Below, in pieces: positions 17,421-26,066 of a stretch of 64,000 nucleotides of DNA. The notes beneath the pieces were generated by a model. The model searched no databases and had not been told where the DNA came from. It was given only the letters and a program-made list of their open reading frames with translations. This DNA is from JAJKJG01 sp036556825 (lineage in GTDB: Bacteria > Pseudomonadota > Alphaproteobacteria > Rhizobiales > Beijerinckiaceae): contig DATBIR010000161.1 in the NCBI GenBank assembly GCA_036556825.1, forward strand, positions 6,500-70,499, written 5' to 3'. The first letter of the stretch is position 1, and the number at the start of each line of letters is the position of its first letter. A program made the position numbers and the translations under genes.

Positions 17421-17602
17421 ACGGCTGAGCGCGAAGGCAAGGCGGCGCAACCAGCAACGCCGGCAGGATCGAGAAGCAGAAGGACCTCCGCATCGGGGGC
17501 ACTGGCGGCCGGCCATCGACACCGGCGCGGGGATGGGCCCGCAAGCTCGCCGCCCATGATCGACAGCGCGTCCACGCCGGCGCGCTGCCTCCCAGGGCGC
17601 GA

Positions 17603-18577
17603 TCACTTCGATCGAGTGACCCCGCCTGCCTCCCTACCGGGAGGCACCGCTTCGATGCGGGCGGCGCCGCATTCGCTGAGCAGCCATTCCTCGAAGGCGC
17701 GCACGTTGGGACGGTTTCGCGATCGCGACGGATAGACGATGAAGTAGGCATTGTCCGTCGCGACCGTCGTGGTGAAGGGCTGCACCAGGCGTCCGACCTT
17801 CAGGTCGTCGGCAACCAGGGCGATCTGCGCGAGCGCGATGCCGAGCTTGTCGATTGCCGCCTGGTAGGCGAGGCTCGAATTCTCGAATTTGAGGCCGCTG
17901 TTGCCGTCAATCCCCGTGACGTTGACCGCCGCGAGCCAGAGCGGCCAGTCGAGCGGGCGATGGAGCGAGCACAAGAGCGTGCAGCCTGTGAGATCCGCCG
18001 GTCGTGAAAGCGGCGAGGACGCCGCCATGAATTCGGGACTGCATACCGGCGTGAGGACCTCGCCGAAGAGGCGCTTGCTGATCAGGCCGGCCGGCGGCTG
18101 CACGCCGGAATAGATCGCGACGTCGGTATCCTCGCGGATGAAATCGACCGTGCGGTGCGAGGTCGTGATCTGCACGTCGAGGTGCGGCTCGGCGCCGTGG
18201 AGCTTTGCCAGCTTCGGAATCAGCCAGCGGATGGCGAAGGTCGGCGGCAGCTTGATGCGCAGCGTCTGCGCTCCGCTGTTTCCGGACACGCGGTTGACGC
18301 CGTCCTCGATCAGGTCGAACGCCTCGCGGAGCGAACGGAACAGCAACTCGCCCTTTGGCGTCAGCTCGATGGCCCGGTGATAGCGCAGGAAGAGCTTTGC
18401 GCCGAGGGCCGCCTCGAGCATGGCGACGTGATGGCTGAGCGCGCCCTGCGTGACGCAAAGCTCCCTGGCCGCCTTTGAGAAGCTCAGGTGGCGTGCTGTC
18501 GCCTCGAAGGCCCGCATGGCCTTCAGGTGGTCGAGCCGGTGTACCCGGTGCAGAGACAGCGCGTCAGGCACGGGCAT
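17603..18577 (-). CDS. LysR-family transcriptional regulator (GcvA-like)
   Basis: A 324-aa regulator. The N-terminal winged helix (residues 14-75) contains FEATARHLSFSKAARELCVTQGALSHHVAMLE, the recognition helix of the LysR family, and the effector domain runs from about residue 105 to 305. The sequence RALQTLR-like SGNSGAQTLRIKLPPTFAIRWLIPKL puts it in the GcvA subgroup. Its start overlaps the upstream permease gene by 14 bp, and it is the last gene of the ThDP-lyase-ABC operon, so it probably regulates that operon. A LysR gene at the end of the operon that it controls, not divergent from it, is unusual. Confidence 0.9.
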   Translation of the reverse strand: MPVPDALSLHRVHRLDHLKAMRAFEATARHLSFSKAARELCVTQGALSHHVAMLEAALGAKLFLRYHRAIELTPKGELLFRSLREAFDLIEDGVNRVSGNSGAQTLRIKLPPTFAIRWLIPKLAKLHGAEPHLDVQITTSHRTVDFIREDTDVAIYSGVQPPAGLISKRLFGEVLTPVCSPEFMAASSPLSRPADLTGCTLLCSLHRPLDWPLWLAAVNVTGIDGNSGLKFENSSLAYQAAIDKLGIALAQIALVADDLKVGRLVQPFTTTVATDNAYFIVYPSRSRNRPNVRAFEEWLLSECGAARIEAVPPGREAGGVTRSK

Positions 18578-19322
18578 GAAGGCGCCGGTCCAGAGCGAGC
18601 AGGACGCTGCTCCCGATCGCCGCCACGGTCGTGACGATGACGGCGATCGCCATGATCAGGTCGACATTGTGCAGCCCGATGGCGCGCATCAGAAGGTTGC
18701 CGAGGCCGCGCTGCGACGCGAACATCTCGCCGAGCAACGTCCCGACCAGCGTCAGCGAGAAGCCGATGCGTAGCCCCGAGACGATTTCGGGCAGGGCGGC
18801 GGGAATCAGCACCTTCCAGGCCATCTGCCATGGCGAATACTGCAGGACACGGCCCGTCTTGATCAGGACGGGTCGGATGTTGCGCACGGCGTTGATGGTG
18901 AACAGCGCGATCGGAATGATGCCGTGGATGGCGCCGAAGGCGACTTTCGCCGACATGCCGAGACCGAAGGCGAGCAGCAGGATCGGGTAAAGCGTCAGTT
19001 TCGGGATCGAGTAGACGGCGACGAGCATCGGCTCGAAGACCTGCCCGGCCAGCCGGCCGAAGCCGAGCACAAGCCCCGTGGTCAACCCGATCGACACCGC
19101 GCAGAGAACGGCAAGGGTGCATGCGATGAAAGTCTCGTAGAAATCGGGCCAGAACCGTTCTGACGAGATGAACTGCAGCGTGAAGCGGAATGTCTGCAAC
19201 GGCGAGCGCAGGGCGATGTCGCCGACCAGCCAGTAGAGCGCTTGCCAGCCGATCAGGAGGCCAACGATCAGCACAAACGCGCCGCGCCACCTGAGCCAGG
19301 TATCGATGACCGGCCTCCTCAT
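18564..19322 (-). CDS. ABC transporter permease, taurine/nitrate type (second permease)
   Basis: A 252-aa inner-membrane permease with six predicted helices, starting MRRPVIDTWLRWRGAFVLIVGLLIGW. The coupling loop at about residues 155-180 (GRVLQYSPWQMAWKVLIPAALPEIVSGLRIG) is the conserved EAA motif of SsuC/TauC/NrtB proteins. The start overlaps the stop of the upstream permease as ATGA, so translation is coupled. Together with the other permease it forms a heterodimeric channel, unusual for this class, in which a single permease homodimer is more common. Confidence 0.9.
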   Translation of the reverse strand: MRRPVIDTWLRWRGAFVLIVGLLIGWQALYWLVGDIALRSPLQTFRFTLQFISSERFWPDFYETFIACTLAVLCAVSIGLTTGLVLGFGRLAGQVFEPMLVAVYSIPKLTLYPILLLAFGLGMSAKVAFGAIHGIIPIALFTINAVRNIRPVLIKTGRVLQYSPWQMAWKVLIPAALPEIVSGLRIGFSLTLVGTLLGEMFASQRGLGNLLMRAIGLHNVDLIMAIAVIVTTVAAIGSSVLLALDRRLHARA

Positions 19323-20071
19323 GCGAGGCCCCGTCGCGCCAGTAGGATCTTCTCCCACCAGGCCAGCATCATGTTCACGGTGATCGACACCACCAGAACC
19401 AGGACGATCAACGGATACATCGTCGAGTTGTCGTAATTGTTGTAGGCGAACGAGATCTCGAAGCCGATGCCGTTGGACGACAGGATGAATTCCGATCCGA
19501 TGATGCCGATGAGCGAATAGGCGACGGCGAATTTCACGCCTGTCAGCATATAAGGCATGGCATACGGAAGGGTGACGCGGGTCGCCGTCTCGGACGGCGA
19601 CATCTGCACCACGCGCGCCGTCTTGACGAGCACACGCGGAACCCGGTCCAGGCCGTTGAGCGTGTTGACGATCACGGCGATCACGCCGAGCATGAACGCG
19701 ATCATGATTTTCGGCGCATCGCCAACCCCGAGCAGCATGATCAGCAGTGGATAGAAGGCGATGACCGGGATCGCATAGTAGGTGGCAAATAAGGGGTCGA
19801 GCGCCTCGCGGGCCAGCTTGCGGCGGTGGATGACGACGGCCACCGCGATGCCGATCGTGACCGACATGAGGAAGGCCGTCGCGGAGTTGAGCAGCGTCGC
19901 GGCGATCGCGTCGTTGAACTTGCCGCTGCTCAGGATGCGATAGAGGTCGCGCATGATCTCGGACGGCGGCTGCATGGTGAAGCGATTGATGATGCCGATC
20001 CGGCACAGCCACTCGACGGCGAGAGCCGCCGCCACGAGCACGAGGATGCGGAGCAGAGCAACGCGGGTCAT
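19319..20071 (-). CDS. ABC transporter permease, taurine/nitrate type (first permease)
   Basis: A 250-aa permease with six predicted membrane segments. The EAA coupling loop is ARVVQMSPSETATRVTLPYAMPYMLTGVKFA. The start overlaps the ATPase gene by ATGA and the stop overlaps the next permease in the same way, which shows a tightly coupled transport operon. Substrates of the family include sulfonates, nitrate, pyrimidine precursors and aromatic acids. With the ThDP enzyme and lyase-like gene upstream, an organic acid is more likely than nitrate; this is inference. Confidence 0.9.
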   Translation of the reverse strand: MTRVALLRILVLVAAALAVEWLCRIGIINRFTMQPPSEIMRDLYRILSSGKFNDAIAATLLNSATAFLMSVTIGIAVAVVIHRRKLAREALDPLFATYYAIPVIAFYPLLIMLLGVGDAPKIMIAFMLGVIAVIVNTLNGLDRVPRVLVKTARVVQMSPSETATRVTLPYAMPYMLTGVKFAVAYSLIGIIGSEFILSSNGIGFEISFAYNNYDNSTMYPLIVLVLVVSITVNMMLAWWEKILLARRGLA

Positions 20072-20895
20072 GGCGTCGCCGGCCTGTCCTGGATGGCCTT
20101 GAGGGATTCTTCGCGCAAGGCCTTCCACAGCCTCGCGGTGATGCGGCCGAACTCGGGCCGCGTCACGACCTCGCTCGTGCGGTCTGCCGGCCAGCCGGTC
20201 TCGACGATGTCGAGGAGCCGGCCGGGACGTGCCGACATCACGCCGATGCGGTCGGCCAGCATCGCCGCCTCGTCGAGGGCGTGCGTGATCAGGAAGATCG
20301 TCGTGCCGACGCGGCGCCAGAGCTTCAGCATTTCCTCGCCCATCAGCAGCCGGGTCTGCTGGTCGAGCGCGCCGAAAGGCTCGTCGAGAAGGATCAGGCG
20401 CGGCGCCATCACCATGGTGCGGGCGATGCATACGCGCTGGCGCATGCCGCCGGAGAGCTGGGACGGATAGCTCGTGCGGAATTCGGTGAGCCCCATCATC
20501 TCGAGCGCCTTGCGCACGCGCTCCGCCCGCTCTTCGCCGCTGAGCGGCAGCTTGCGCAGGCCAAGGGCGATGTTGTCGGCCACGGTCAGCCAGGGGAAGG
20601 ACGCGTCCTCCTGGAACACGACGCCGATCCCGTCGGGAACCCGTCCCCTTATCGGCTGTCCTTCGAACAGGACTTCGCCTTCGGTAGGCTCGCTCAGGCC
20701 GGCAATGATCTCGAGGAGGCTCGACTTGCCGCAGCCGGACGGCCCGACGACGGCGAAGAATTCGCCAGGTTTCAGTTCGAGATCGATCGGGCCGAGAGCG
20801 CGCAGATCACCCTCGGCCGGCGATCGCCGAAACACCTTCGTCACCTGTCTGATGGCTACGTCCGTAGCGCTTCGCACGGGCAGGGTGACGTTCAC
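20068..20895 (-). CDS. ABC transporter ATP-binding protein, SsuB/TauB type
   Basis: A 275-aa ATPase with all motifs intact: Walker A GPSGCGKSS at 51-59, Q-loop Gln95, signature LSGGMRQR at 147-154, Walker B LILLDEP at 167-173 and H-loop His205. The DEPFGALDQQTR and ITHALDEA segments are characteristic of the nitrate/sulfonate/bicarbonate subfamily. The start is a GTG. It follows the binding-protein gene by 15 bp and is coupled to the permease downstream. It powers uptake of the unknown ligand. Confidence 0.93.
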   Translation of the reverse strand: MNVTLPVRSATDVAIRQVTKVFRRSPAEGDLRALGPIDLELKPGEFFAVVGPSGCGKSSLLEIIAGLSEPTEGEVLFEGQPIRGRVPDGIGVVFQEDASFPWLTVADNIALGLRKLPLSGEERAERVRKALEMMGLTEFRTSYPSQLSGGMRQRVCIARTMVMAPRLILLDEPFGALDQQTRLLMGEEMLKLWRRVGTTIFLITHALDEAAMLADRIGVMSARPGRLLDIVETGWPADRTSEVVTRPEFGRITARLWKALREESLKAIQDRPATP

Positions 20896-20910
20896 GGCGT
20901 ACCTCGGAGG

Positions 20911-21912
20911 CTAGCGGATGACCTCGCGGATGTCGGCGGGCAGGAAGCTCGTGTCGATGATGGCTTTCAAATCGACATTGCCCTGGATGGCGCCGACAGA
21001 TGCCTGCGCCTTCACCATGCGGTCCAGCCCTTGGTAATGGATCTGGCCCGGGCCCCAATAGGGAATGCCCTGTGTCCTCGAGGTGATCAGATTTTTCACC
21101 GTTGCGCGCGCCACGTCGACCGGGATGTTATAGTGCTTGGCGACGATGTCCCCGGCTTTTTCGGGATTGTCCTCCATGAACTTGACGGCGGCGCGACGCG
21201 CCCGGATCACGGCGCGGACGAACTCCTTCTGCTTGTCGTCGATGCTGGCGAGCGCGACCGCGACGACGTTCGACAGCGGCGGAAGCACGTCGCTGGCCAC
21301 CGCGATCGACTGATACTTGTCTTTGTATTGGGACCACAGGGGCTCGGTCATCGGCGTCACGTCGATGGTGTCGATTTCCAGGGCGGCCAGGCTCTCGCCG
21401 AAGCCGCCGGTGCGCACCATCTTGACGTCGTCCATCTTCATGCCGGCGCCTTCCAGCAGAAGGCCGGTCAGCGCCACGCTGGTCGCGCGCGGGTTGTTGA
21501 AGCCCATGCGGGCCCCCTTCAGATCGGCCGGCTTCTGGAATTTGGAGCCTTTTTTCGAGAACCAGGTGAACTCCGCGACCGTCTGCACGTTCTCGGCGAT
21601 GATCTTGAGGTCGAGTCCCTGCTGGATCGCGCCGATTGCGGCGGCAGGGTTGATCTCGGCATAGGGCGCGTTGGCCGCCATCATGTTGCGAAGGGTGGTG
21701 CCGCCGCCGGCGGAAGTGATGATCTCCGAGACGGTGATGCCCTCCGCCTCGAACAGCTTGTTCTCCTTGGCGATGGCGAAAGGCATGCCGTTCGCCGAGA
21801 CTCCGTAGTTGGTCACGACGATCTGGTACTGGGCACTGGCGCCCGACGCCGACAGCGCCAGCAAGCCGAGCGCCAGCGCCGCACCGAAGGCGGTCGATCG
21901 AATGGTCCTCAT
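20911..21912 (-). CDS. ABC transporter substrate-binding protein, SsuA/THI5-like
   Basis: A 333-aa secreted binding protein. A Sec signal occupies residues 1-27 (MRTIRSTAFGAALALGLLALSASG, cleavage near SAQ-YQ). The mature part begins IVVTNYGVSANGMPFAIAKENKLFEAEGI, typical of the NMT1/THI5-like and SsuA receptors, with the AGGGTTLRNM phosphate or anion-binding loop. A strong AGGAGGAC site precedes the ATG. It is separated by 77 bp from the lyase-like gene upstream and followed by the ATPase. The ligand cannot be assigned. Confidence 0.9.
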   Translation of the reverse strand: MRTIRSTAFGAALALGLLALSASGASAQYQIVVTNYGVSANGMPFAIAKENKLFEAEGITVSEIITSAGGGTTLRNMMAANAPYAEINPAAAIGAIQQGLDLKIIAENVQTVAEFTWFSKKGSKFQKPADLKGARMGFNNPRATSVALTGLLLEGAGMKMDDVKMVRTGGFGESLAALEIDTIDVTPMTEPLWSQYKDKYQSIAVASDVLPPLSNVVAVALASIDDKQKEFVRAVIRARRAAVKFMEDNPEKAGDIVAKHYNIPVDVARATVKNLITSRTQGIPYWGPGQIHYQGLDRMVKAQASVGAIQGNVDLKAIIDTSFLPADIREVIR

Positions 21913-21989
21913 AGCGTCCTCCTGTCTTCCCTGTTGTTGTCGTCCCTTCGGCGTCGCCGTTCCTTTCTGCTTCGGCGACGGACCGGATC

Positions 21990-22898
21990 TCACGATGTGG
22001 TTGCCTCCTCGGCAGGGAGCGACGCCAGGAAGCGCCGCTCCATCTCGCGCCAGCGCGCCACCTCGACGGCGTCGTCCAGCGCCGCACCTGCTTCGGCCGC
22101 CGAAGCCATGGGTGTCATGTCGACCCGGCCGAGACCGAATGCGCGAAGCTCCGCCAGCCCGGCCCGCATGGCCGCCACGGCCCTGTAGATCAAGGAAACC
22201 GGATAGGTGACTTGCGAAAAACCCATGCGGCCGAGCTCGGCGGGCGTGAGCCACGGCATTCCTGGGCTTTCGAACATGGCCGCGATCAGGAGGCCGCCTT
22301 TCAGTTTTTCGCCGACGCGCGCGTAGTCTTCCGGCGTGCGCAGGCCGGCGACGAAAACCGCGTCGACGCCGAGCCCGAAGAAACGCTCGCCGCGCCGCAG
22401 CGCTGCGTCGAGGCCGAGCGCGCCATAGGCGTCGGTACGGCCGATGATCAGCGTCTCGCGGCTGCTCCGGCTGGCAAGCGCGGTGCGGAGCTTCAGCTCG
22501 ATAACAGTCTCGTCGACGACCGACGACGACTTGTCGGCTCGCTGCTGCTTGCTGTCGCGAGCCTGGTCCTCGATCAGCATGCCGCCGACGCCGATGGCCT
22601 CGTATTCCGCCACCGTCCGCGCAACGGATTTCACGTCGCCATAGCCGTCGTCGGCATCGGCGATGAATGGCAGGTCGGTGGCGGCGGCGATGTCCCTGAT
22701 GCCGTCCGACATGTCCTTAAGGCCGATCAGGCCGATGTCGGGCAGGGCGTGGCGGGCAGCGAGGAGCGCCGACCCGCCGACATTGAAGGCGCGGAAACCG
22801 GCTCTCTGGATCAGACGGGCGGAGAGCGCATCGTGCGCCAGCGCCGTGACGAGCGGGAACTCGGCGGCGAGCGCGTCGCGAAGCGTGCCCCTCGCCAT
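21990..22898 (-). CDS. Isocitrate lyase/PEP mutase family protein lacking the catalytic loop
   Basis: A 302-aa member of the isocitrate lyase/PEP mutase superfamily. The barrel begins PLVTALAHDALSARLIQRAGFRAFNVGGS, the metal-binding DADDGYG sits at 81-87, and EDQ at 110-112 marks the start of the active-site loop. In lyases this loop reads P-K-K/R-C-G-H, and in PEP mutases it has a P-K-T/x-N-S form; here residues 113-126 are ARDSKQQRADKSSS, with neither motif. The protein either uses another residue or catalyses a different C-C or C-O chemistry. It starts 2 bp after the ThDP gene stop and is certainly co-transcribed. Confidence 0.85.
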   Translation of the reverse strand: MARGTLRDALAAEFPLVTALAHDALSARLIQRAGFRAFNVGGSALLAARHALPDIGLIGLKDMSDGIRDIAAATDLPFIADADDGYGDVKSVARTVAEYEAIGVGGMLIEDQARDSKQQRADKSSSVVDETVIELKLRTALASRSSRETLIIGRTDAYGALGLDAALRRGERFFGLGVDAVFVAGLRTPEDYARVGEKLKGGLLIAAMFESPGMPWLTPAELGRMGFSQVTYPVSLIYRAVAAMRAGLAELRAFGLGRVDMTPMASAAEAGAALDDAVEVARWREMERRFLASLPAEEATTS

Positions 22899-22900
22899 GA

Positions 22901-24766
22901 TCAGTTCGTCCCGCCGCGGCCGCGAGATGCGCTGCGGTCGTCGCCCGCTGCGGCGGCGAGGCCCTCGCTCGTCGTCAGGCGCGTGGTGTTGGGGTCGTAG
23001 CCGGGCTGGACGCGCACGTCGACCACCACGACCCGTCCATCGTTATAGGCGGCGACCGCCTCGTCGAGGGCCGCGCGCAATTCGTCGCCGGACGTGACCG
23101 GGCCGATGCCGACGGCCCCTTGCGCCCGCGCCAGCATGGCGATGTCGATGTCGGGATCGGCAATGCGCTGCCCGATCCATTTGTTGTCGACCAGCCGGCC
23201 CCGCTGCTTGGCCATCCGTTCCTGATGGAGCTCGTCGTTGAAGAACGACTGGTTGTTGGAAACGATGACGATGAGCGGGATGCGGTAGTGCGCCGCCGTC
23301 CAGATCGCCTGGCAGCCCATCATGAAGTCGCCGTCGCCGAAAATCGACAGGGCGATGCGGCCGCTGTCGCGCAGCGCCAGCGCTGCGCCGACGGCGATCC
23401 CGGGGCCGGAGCCGAGGCCGGCGCCGCCGTCGATGCCGAGATAATCGAGCGGATGCTCGATCGGCCACAGATGGCCCGCCCAAGAGAAAGGGCCGCGGAT
23501 CAGGCACGCGTCCTGTCCGCGCAGCGCGCAGCGCACTTCGTGCGCCAGCTGCGGGATCGTGATCTGTCCGTCCGGATCGGGGTCGCTGATCGGGGCGATC
23601 TCGCCGCGCACCCGCTGCCACTCGGACGACGTGCTCGCGTCACCGAGAGCTGCGAGCAGTGCCGCCGTGACTGCATCGGGGTCGGTCAGGAAGTGGATGT
23701 CGACCGGTGGAAGGCCCTGGTGGTCCATGCTCCAGCCGTTGTGGATGTGCATGTCCACCGACGCATGGATGATTTGTGAGGGCGGCGGACTCTCTCCGAA
23801 GGCTGCCCTCAGGGTGCCTGACAGGTCGATCCAGTCGAGGCTGAGGATGACGTCGGCCTGCCGCAGGACGTCGAGCGCCTGCGGGGTCGCGAAGGTCCCG
23901 GCAGGCGCGGCGTGCAGCTTGTGGGTGGTCGGGAAGGCAGCGGCCGTCTTGAGGTCGGTCAGGACCAGGGCGCCGGCAGCTTCGGCGAGACGGATGCGCG
24001 CGTCCCACGCGTCTTTGCTCCGTCCGACGCGGCCGGCCAGGATGACGGGACGGCGCGCCCGGATCAGAAGATCCGCTGCGGACGTCACCAGTTCGGGATC
24101 GGCGGCAGCCGGCCGCGGCGGCTTGAAGCGCTCGAGGCTGGGGATCGCCGGCAGGGCGTCGATCTGCGACTCCTGCAGGGCCGCATCGAGACAAAGGTAG
24201 GTGGGGCCGCATGGAGCGGTGCGCGCCATCTGATGGGAACGCAGAAGCGCCTCGACAAGGGCGCCGACCGAGGCGGGCTGGTCGTCCCATTTGACGTAGT
24301 GACGAACGAGGGCGCCCTGGTCCCTTGCCGTGTGAATCCAGTCGATCCAGGGACGCCGCCTGGTCGCGTCGACCGGTCCCGTGGCGCCGAGCAGAAGAAG
24401 GGGCACGCGATCGCACCAGGCATTGAACACGGCCATGCTAGCGTGCATGAGGCCGACATTGCTGTGCACGATGGCCGCCATCGGACGCTCCGTGACCTTG
24501 GCCCATCCATGGGCGATCGCGACCGCATGCTCCTCGTGAAGGCACAGCAGCATCTGCGGCGTGACATTGCCGGTGTGGTTGACGAGGCTGTCATGCAGGC
24601 CGCGGAAGCTGGCCCCCGGATTGAGCGCCACGAACGGGATGTCCAGGGCCCTTAAGCCTTCGGCGACGACGTCGCTCGCCCAAAGGGTGTTGCCATGGGA
24701 CGGCGCGGGACGTTCGAGGCGCGCTGCGGCGCGCAATTGGTCAGGCCTGCTGGGATGTGCCGTCAC
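22901..24766 (-). CDS. Thiamine diphosphate-dependent enzyme (acetolactate synthase-like)
   Basis: A 621-aa ThDP enzyme with the three usual domains. The catalytic glutamate is in LCLHEEHAVAIAHGWAK (His77-Glu78), the middle domain runs from about 215 to 350, and the diphosphate/Mg site is GDGDFMMG followed by the conserved SNNQSFFNDE near residues 470-505. The start is a GTG. Relatives include benzoylformate decarboxylase and acetolactate synthase; missing FAD-specific residues cannot be assessed here. It is the first gene of the operon that also encodes a lyase-like protein and an ABC importer, so it probably acts on the imported 2-oxo acid or its product. Confidence 0.88.
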   Translation of the reverse strand: MTAHPSRPDQLRAAARLERPAPSHGNTLWASDVVAEGLRALDIPFVALNPGASFRGLHDSLVNHTGNVTPQMLLCLHEEHAVAIAHGWAKVTERPMAAIVHSNVGLMHASMAVFNAWCDRVPLLLLGATGPVDATRRRPWIDWIHTARDQGALVRHYVKWDDQPASVGALVEALLRSHQMARTAPCGPTYLCLDAALQESQIDALPAIPSLERFKPPRPAAADPELVTSAADLLIRARRPVILAGRVGRSKDAWDARIRLAEAAGALVLTDLKTAAAFPTTHKLHAAPAGTFATPQALDVLRQADVILSLDWIDLSGTLRAAFGESPPPSQIIHASVDMHIHNGWSMDHQGLPPVDIHFLTDPDAVTAALLAALGDASTSSEWQRVRGEIAPISDPDPDGQITIPQLAHEVRCALRGQDACLIRGPFSWAGHLWPIEHPLDYLGIDGGAGLGSGPGIAVGAALALRDSGRIALSIFGDGDFMMGCQAIWTAAHYRIPLIVIVSNNQSFFNDELHQERMAKQRGRLVDNKWIGQRIADPDIDIAMLARAQGAVGIGPVTSGDELRAALDEAVAAYNDGRVVVVDVRVQPGYDPNTTRLTTSEGLAAAAGDDRSASRGRGGTN

Positions 24767-24979
24767 GGGCAGCCCTCATCCGTTCCTCGACTCCTCGAAC
24801 GGTTACACAGCAGGCTGCGGAACAGGTCGGGAAGGCTGCAGGCTTGCTACGAATCTTGCCTCGAGAACGCCACGAGCATGGCCCGGCATCGTCTCTCCTC
24901 CCCAAATCGAGGTTTTGCTTTCTATTGCAGCGAAGATGCCGGAGCCTCTCAGCCGGTCGCAAGTGCAAATTTTTTGGTT

Positions 24980-25000
24980 CGTATGAGAATTATTCATACG
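24980..25000. promoter_or_regulatory. Candidate operator upstream of the ThDP-lyase-ABC operon
   Basis: The dyad CGTATGA-N7-TCATACG lies about 215 bp upstream of the first gene of the minus-strand operon, in a short A+T-rich island. Its core TGAGAATTA is shared with the dyad at 8113-8137, although the symmetry centres differ by one base. It may bind the LysR protein encoded at the end of the operon or a GntR-type regulator elsewhere. Confidence 0.4.
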
Positions 25001-25038
25001 ACCTGCCGAAACCGGTTTTTCCGGGTGAGGGCGCCGGC

Positions 25039-25938
25039 TCAGGGGAGGCAGCCGCCGGCTTCCGTTGCCGAACGCCGCGCCGGCCGCTCCCCGATGGGGA
25101 TTTTCAAGAAGACCTTTGGCGCGGCGGCATGCGCCGCCAGCCCGGCGACATCGCCCGGCAGGGTCTCGTGCCGGCCGATCACCAGACAGCCACCGGGCCG
25201 CAATCGCTCAAGCAGTCCCGCCACCACCTTTTGCTGCAGCGGAGCGGCGAAATAGGTGAAGGCAAGATACCGGCAGAGGACGAGGTCGAAAGGGCCGGCG
25301 GGCATCTCGCACCGCAGATCCTGCCTGAGAAAGGCGATGCCGTCGCGATATTTAGGCCTGAGGCAGTGCCGCGAGCCAACCTGGTCGAAGGCGGCTGCGG
25401 CGTGCGCCGACGGTAACTCGCGCAGGCTCGTCGGGGCAAAGCAGCCGTCACGAGCGCGCGCCAGCATGACCTCGTCGATGTCGGATGCGAGAATGCGAGC
25501 GCCAACCGTCGGGAAACTTGGGGCGACGTCGAGCTCCCAGACGATCTTCAAGGTGTAAGGCTCCTCGCCCGACGCGCAGCCCGCCGACCAGACGTGCACG
25601 TCGCGCCCTTCGCCTTGTGCGCGCGCCGCCACATCGGGCAGCACCTCCTTGCGCAGCAAATCGAAGGTGCTGCGGTCGCGAAAGAAGCGCGAGATCGTGA
25701 TGTGGCAGCACGCGTCGAGGATGGGCCATTCCGCCGGATCGGTCTCGAGCCGGGCGCGATAGGCCGCGTGGCTGTCGAGGCCGAGATCGCGCAGCCGCCG
25801 CGTCACGCGCCGGCAGACCTGGCGCCGCACCTTACGGAAGCCCGGCCAGCGCAGCTCGAGCTGCGGCAGGACCCATCGCAAAAAGGCGGTGCAAGCGCTG
25901 TCGCGCACGGTTCGCGCCTCGGCCTTCACGGTGCCCAT
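25039..25938 (-). CDS. CheR-type protein methyltransferase (orphan)
   Basis: A 299-aa S-adenosylmethionine-dependent methyltransferase of the CheR family. The N-terminal helical part carries TISRFFRDRSTFDLLRKEVLP, the CheR signature, and the SAM loop VWSAGCASGEEPYTL lies at about 117-131. In chemotaxis CheR methylates receptor glutamates. No cheB, receptor, cheA or response-regulator gene is nearby, so it may serve a distant system or a different target. The start chosen is ATG at 25938; an ATG at 25995 would add 19 residues partly encoded by a run of nine A and is less likely. Confidence 0.8.
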   Translation of the reverse strand: MGTVKAEARTVRDSACTAFLRWVLPQLELRWPGFRKVRRQVCRRVTRRLRDLGLDSHAAYRARLETDPAEWPILDACCHITISRFFRDRSTFDLLRKEVLPDVAARAQGEGRDVHVWSAGCASGEEPYTLKIVWELDVAPSFPTVGARILASDIDEVMLARARDGCFAPTSLRELPSAHAAAAFDQVGSRHCLRPKYRDGIAFLRQDLRCEMPAGPFDLVLCRYLAFTYFAAPLQQKVVAGLLERLRPGGCLVIGRHETLPGDVAGLAAHAAAPKVFLKIPIGERPARRSATEAGGCLP

Positions 25939-26066
25939 AGTGAGTCGGAGGCCGCGTCTCCCGCGAAGCGAATTTTTTTTTGACGCGAGCAGCATTCAAG
26001 GGAGTGGTCAGGGAAAATTTTCATTGTAAAGTGGGTCAGCGCCGACCTCTGGTTGAGGAGTGCGTC

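Noticed and set aside
17628..17645. 7-bp stem GCCTCCC/GGGAGGC as terminator
   Set aside because: It lies inside the 3' end of the lysR coding sequence and lacks a T-run.
20281..22188. 635-aa plus-strand open frame opposite the ABC operon
   Set aside because: Shadow of the ATPase and receptor genes, which have intact motifs.
21990..24766. Phosphonate biosynthesis (PEP mutase plus phosphonopyruvate decarboxylase)
   Set aside because: The lyase-family protein lacks the PEP mutase loop, and the ThDP protein is about 220 residues longer than phosphonopyruvate decarboxylases; no other phosphonate gene is near.
25970..25982. Run of nine T as terminator
   Set aside because: No stem precedes it, and it lies in the divergent region between two gene starts.
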